DNA of 8,706 nt from an uncultured Chloroflexota bacterium. GTDB lineage: Bacteria > Chloroflexota > Limnocylindria > Limnocylindrales > Limnocylindraceae. Shown piece after piece: positions 5,846 through 8,706 of this stretch (position 1 is the stretch's first letter; each line of letters starts with the position of its first letter). Where the stretch lies: the NCBI GenBank assembly GCA_903820655.1, contig CAIJIA010000052.1, forward strand, positions 1-8,706. The letters are read 5' to 3'. The notes below the pieces were generated by a model, which was not told where the DNA came from, searched no databases, and saw only the letters and a program-made list of their open reading frames with translations. A program made the position numbers and the translations under genes.

Positions 5846-7075
5846 CTACCCTTTCGCTTCGCGCTCGGCGGCTTTTGCCTCATCCCAGAGCGCATCTAAT
5901 GTGGTGAAGTCTGCATCTTTTAGCACGATCCCGCGTGAGGCAGCTCGGCGCTCAACATCGCCGAAGCGGCGCCGGAACTTATCGTTAGCCCCACGAAGTG
6001 CCGCCTCGGCATCAATGCCGCTGCGGCGACCCAGGTTCACGATCACGGCGAGCACGTCGCCGAGCTCCTCTTGCGCGTGCGCTAAGGCTGCAGCACTCAC
6101 AGGCTGCGTGCTGGTGATCTGATCGGGGTGCCCCGCCTCGGCGAGCGCCTCGTCGAGCTCGGCCAACTCTTCGCTGATCTTCGCCCGAACCCCATCGAGG
6201 GTTGGCCAGTCGTACCCAACGGCACTGGCGCGGTCTTGCAGTTCGCGACTCGCCAAGAGCGCCGGGAGCCCGCGGCTCACCCCATCGAGCGCACCCTTCA
6301 CCTTCTCACCTTCGCCGGCCGCGGCGCGTTCGCCCGCCTTGATGGCTTCCCAGTTCCGCTGCACGTCGCGCGTCGTCGCCGCGCTCGCGTCGCCGAAGAC
6401 ATGTGGGTGTCGGCGAACAATCTTGCGCACGAGACCGTCTTGCACGTCGGCAAGGTCAAAGTCGCCCCGCTCCTGCGCGATCTGGGAGTGCAGCACCACT
6501 TGCAGGAGCACGTCGCCGAGCTCCTCGGCGAGATCGGCGGTAGCCCGTGGCCGCTCCGCTTCGCTCGCCGACTCGAGCGCGGCGATGGCGTCATGCAACT
6601 CCCATGCCTCCTCGATGAGGTGCTTCGCCAGCGAGGCGTGGGTCTGCTCGCGATCCCACGGGCAGCCGTCGGGGGCACGGAGTCGAGCGCTGAGCCACGG
6701 CATCGTCCAGGGAGAGGCGAGTGCGTCGAGTGGTGTAAGCCCTGCGAAGTAGAGCGCCTGATCGCCGCCTGTGCCGCTTGCTGCGCAGGTTCCTACGGTG
6801 CTGCTGCCGCCGCTCGGAAGCAGCGTCACGGTTCGGTCGGCACCGTAGAGGCGCGTGAGGAGCGACCATCCCGAGCCGCTCCGACCGGGTAATTCGTGGG
6901 CTGGCTCTGCCCCGTCGAGCAGCACGATGAGTGGACGCGACGTATCCAGCGCAATGCCACCGCAGTGGCTGAGTGCGACGACGGTGATGCCAGTAGCTGG
7001 ATGTAGGTTCGCATCGGCGCGTTGCGCCGCAGCGAATAGTGCGTCGAGGGATCCGTTGAAACCGCTAACGGTCAC
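5846..7075 (-). CDS. mazG: MazG nucleoside triphosphate pyrophosphohydrolase with a partial methylase-like N-terminus
   Basis: A 409-residue cytoplasmic enzyme with tandem MazG domains, which hydrolyse (d)NTPs to monophosphate and pyrophosphate. Domain 1 (about 128-235) starts with LRAPDGCPWDREQTH (132-146), a signature of full-length MazG, with metal-binding sets EEAWE (155-159) and EELGD (184-188) and the RRHPHVFGD motif (221-229). Domain 2 (about 265-385) has EELAE (302-306), EELGD (336-340) and NDKFRRRF (364-371). Residues 1-125 do not occur in short MazG proteins such as that of E. coli. They resemble, at low level, the C-terminal half of the tetrapyrrole-methylase domain fused to MazG in YabN-type proteins (RPLIVL at 47-52, LYGADRTVTLL at 76-86), but the SAM-binding half is absent. 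The start is GTG at 7075, overlapping the foldase TGA; no close ribosome binding site is seen, so coupling is likely. rph follows 8 bases later. Confidence 0.95.
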   Translation of the reverse strand: MTVSGFNGSLDALFAAAQRADANLHPATGITVVALSHCGGIALDTSRPLIVLLDGAEPAHELPGRSGSGWSLLTRLYGADRTVTLLPSGGSSTVGTCAASGTGGDQALYFAGLTPLDALASPWTMPWLSARLRAPDGCPWDREQTHASLAKHLIEEAWELHDAIAALESASEAERPRATADLAEELGDVLLQVVLHSQIAQERGDFDLADVQDGLVRKIVRRHPHVFGDASAATTRDVQRNWEAIKAGERAAAGEGEKVKGALDGVSRGLPALLASRELQDRASAVGYDWPTLDGVRAKISEELAELDEALAEAGHPDQITSTQPVSAAALAHAQEELGDVLAVIVNLGRRSGIDAEAALRGANDKFRRRFGDVERRAASRGIVLKDADFTTLDALWDEAKAAEREAKG

Positions 7076-8706
7076 GGAGTTGGCGAAGCCCCAGCCTCCT
7101 GCACCACGGCTCCGTCGATCGCAACGCGCGCTGCGGAGCGATAGAGATCAAGCCAGATCGAGAATCCGCTCGCCTTAATACCCGTGATCTGATCTGCCGT
7201 TAGCGCGCGTGTCTCGACGCCATCCACATGGACGATCAGGTAGGTCTTTGAGCTCTCGACAACGGCGCTCGTTCCACCCGCCTTCAGGCCCCAAACGACG
7301 CTGCCCAACTCTGGGTTGACGGTGTACTTCGGCACGAATCCTGGGCTGGCGAAGGTGAGCTCTTCAATCGTATTAGTGGCGGTGGTGGCGGCTTCCTTGA
7401 AGTCCACGCCATCGGCGGCAAGCGCGGTGGCGAGTTCATCAAGGCGATCCTTGAGCGATGGACGTCGCGCATCAAACTTGATCACGTGATAGCCGAACTG
7501 CGTCTTGATTGGCCCGAGAACGTCGTTGTGCTTGACACCATCAGCCCAGATTGCCGCTTCAAACTCTGGCACGTAGGTGCCCTTCGGTGCCCAGACAAGA
7601 AGTCCGCCGTCTGCGCCAGACGTCTTATCGTCGCTCTTCTTCGCCTCGGTCTCAAAGCTTGATCCAGCCTTGAGTCGGGCTACAAGGTCGTTCGCCTCTT
7701 TCTCAGCGGCGGCCCAGGCTGGGTCCGTTGGGTCGAGGTCACCTGCAGTGTTTGGATCGTCCTTTGGGCTGAAGAGGATGTGGCTGACTTGGATCTGCGC
7801 TTCATCCTTGGTTGGCACGGAGGCTGCGACGTAGCTGACCTCGCGCTGTTCGACCGGACCCGCGAGCAACTGCGCAGTGATCTTGTCGCTGAGCGCGGTC
7901 TTTAGCGCGCGCTCTTCGACCATGCGCTCGTAGAGACCACGGTCAAGCCCAGCGTCGCTCACCTGCTTCTCAAAATCTGGATCGAGCTTCGATGCCTGGG
8001 ACTTATCAAGGCGGAAGATGACAAACTGGTCTGCCGTTCTCGCAATGACGTCGGTCAACGGCTGGGTGGAGCCGTCCGCGGATGGTGTGAGTGCCCACGC
8101 GGCCGCATAGGCAAGGTCGTCAGTTGGATCTTCGGATTCTGCGGTCCACCCTACGAGACCGCCGAGTTCTGCAAATGAGTCCGTTGAGTCGCGCTTGGCG
8201 ATGGCCGAGAAGTCTCCACCGGCCTTGATCTCAGCGAGGATTGCCTCAGCTTTCGCCTTCGCTGCCGCTCGAGTTGCGGCAGTAGGCTTCTTCGTCGTTG
8301 GGTCATCGGCGGCGTCGATGCTGATGCGGCGGAAGAGACGCAACTCCGGAAGGGTCGCCTCCTTTGCCCATTCCGTGGCGACAACGGCTGGATCAGCCGT
8401 AACCCCATTCGCGGCGGCGAGGTCGCGAATAAGTAGTGTGTCGACCATGTCGGTGGTGACCTGATTGCTAATTGCCTGTGCCTGATCATTCAACGCCTGA
8501 AGTGCAGTATCGCCGGCGCTGTTCGTCATGGTGCCAGCGGCAACTCGGGCACGGATGCGTGAACCCTGGAGCGCAATCTGGAAGGCGGTGACTTCGGCAC
8601 GGGCCTTCGCCTCAGCCTTATTGATGGAGGCACTGTTCACCTCAACGGCTGGAGCCCACGTGCCGTCGTAGACGGAGTACCCAGCGACGCCGACGAGCAA
8701 CACGGC
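7072..8706 (-). CDS. Parvulin-type peptidyl-prolyl isomerase / foldase (PrsA/SurA-like), 5' end outside the window
   Basis: 544 residues are visible; the N-terminus lies beyond base 8706. The first visible residues (AVLLVGVAGYSVYDGTW) are the end of a membrane anchor or signal sequence, so the body acts outside the cytoplasm, helping exported proteins fold. Numbered from the GTG at 8703: a helical SurA-N-like chaperone region at about 20-118; a first parvulin-like domain at about 119-235, poorly conserved (LRLFRRISID, then LGGLVGW at 180-186); and a second, canonical parvulin domain at about 303-412, with QVSHILFSP (305-313), GADGGLLVW (363-371), GPIKTQFGYHVIKF (397-410). A further domain of about 100 residues ends in a short Pro-rich tail. 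The GTG at 8703 lies inside the hydrophobic segment and is not taken as the start. The stop overlaps the mazG start (GTGA), making this the first visible gene of the operon. Confidence 0.88.
   Translation of the reverse strand, partial: AVLLVGVAGYSVYDGTWAPAVEVNSASINKAEAKARAEVTAFQIALQGSRIRARVAAGTMTNSAGDTALQALNDQAQAISNQVTTDMVDTLLIRDLAAANGVTADPAVVATEWAKEATLPELRLFRRISIDAADDPTTKKPTAATRAAAKAKAEAILAEIKAGGDFSAIAKRDSTDSFAELGGLVGWTAESEDPTDDLAYAAAWALTPSADGSTQPLTDVIARTADQFVIFRLDKSQASKLDPDFEKQVSDAGLDRGLYERMVEERALKTALSDKITAQLLAGPVEQREVSYVAASVPTKDEAQIQVSHILFSPKDDPNTAGDLDPTDPAWAAAEKEANDLVARLKAGSSFETEAKKSDDKTSGADGGLLVWAPKGTYVPEFEAAIWADGVKHNDVLGPIKTQFGYHVIKFDARRPSLKDRLDELATALAADGVDFKEAATTATNTIEELTFASPGFVPKYTVNPELGSVVWGLKAGGTSAVVESSKTYLIVHVDGVETRALTADQITGIKASGFSIWLDLYRSAARVAIDGAVVQEAGASPTP

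Noticed and set aside
6128..6892. Plus-strand open frame of 254 codons opposite mazG
   Set aside because: It is antisense to the conserved MazG domains, lacks recognisable motifs and is explained by high GC at third codon positions.

Overview
The window is GC-rich and densely coded. It looks like a chromosomal housekeeping segment from a bacterium, most plausibly a small-genome Chloroflexota (Limnocylindria-like) or, less likely, an actinobacterium. This guess rests on inference only: the style of the MazG protein, the multi-spanning LytR-CpsA-Psr protein, a System II cytochrome c gene, short intergenic gaps, GTG starts, and some genes that seem to lack a ribosome binding site. No mobile element, CRISPR array, phage gene or recognisable defence system was seen.

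Layout. Bases 1-564 (minus) hold the N-terminal part of a ResB-type cytochrome c maturation protein, cut by the window edge. A 47-base divergent gap leads to an Lrp/AsnC-family regulator (612-1088, plus). Convergent to it is an exported, membrane-anchored protein of unknown function with six cysteines and two LPDG repeats (1141-2052, minus). Upstream of that, on the same strand, lie a beta-class carbonic anhydrase (2138-2788) and tRNA-Pro(UGG) with an encoded CCA end (2850-2926). An LCP-family cell-envelope protein (2975-4528) reads to the right and meets the end of the last gene of the next cluster in a shared TTAA.

The right half is one compact minus-strand operon, read from the right edge leftwards: a parvulin-type foldase (5' end outside the window), mazG, rph (RNase PH) and rdgB (Ham1 family). 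Foldase/mazG and rph/rdgB each overlap by the same four bases, GTGA, and mazG/rph are 8 bases apart, so translational coupling is likely. MazG and RdgB both hydrolyse nucleoside triphosphates, RdgB acting on deaminated purine forms, while RNase PH trims tRNA 3' ends. The operon therefore combines nucleotide-pool cleaning and RNA maturation with extracytoplasmic protein folding.

The most interesting points are the MazG N-terminus, which looks like the surviving C-terminal half of a tetrapyrrole-methylase domain; the unknown six-cysteine protein; an unusual serine in the RdgB substrate motif; a near-identical -10-like element before the carbonic anhydrase and tRNA genes, with hints of leaderless transcripts; and the symmetric stop-codon palindrome between the LCP gene and rdgB. 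I found no strong evidence of a wholly new multi-gene system.
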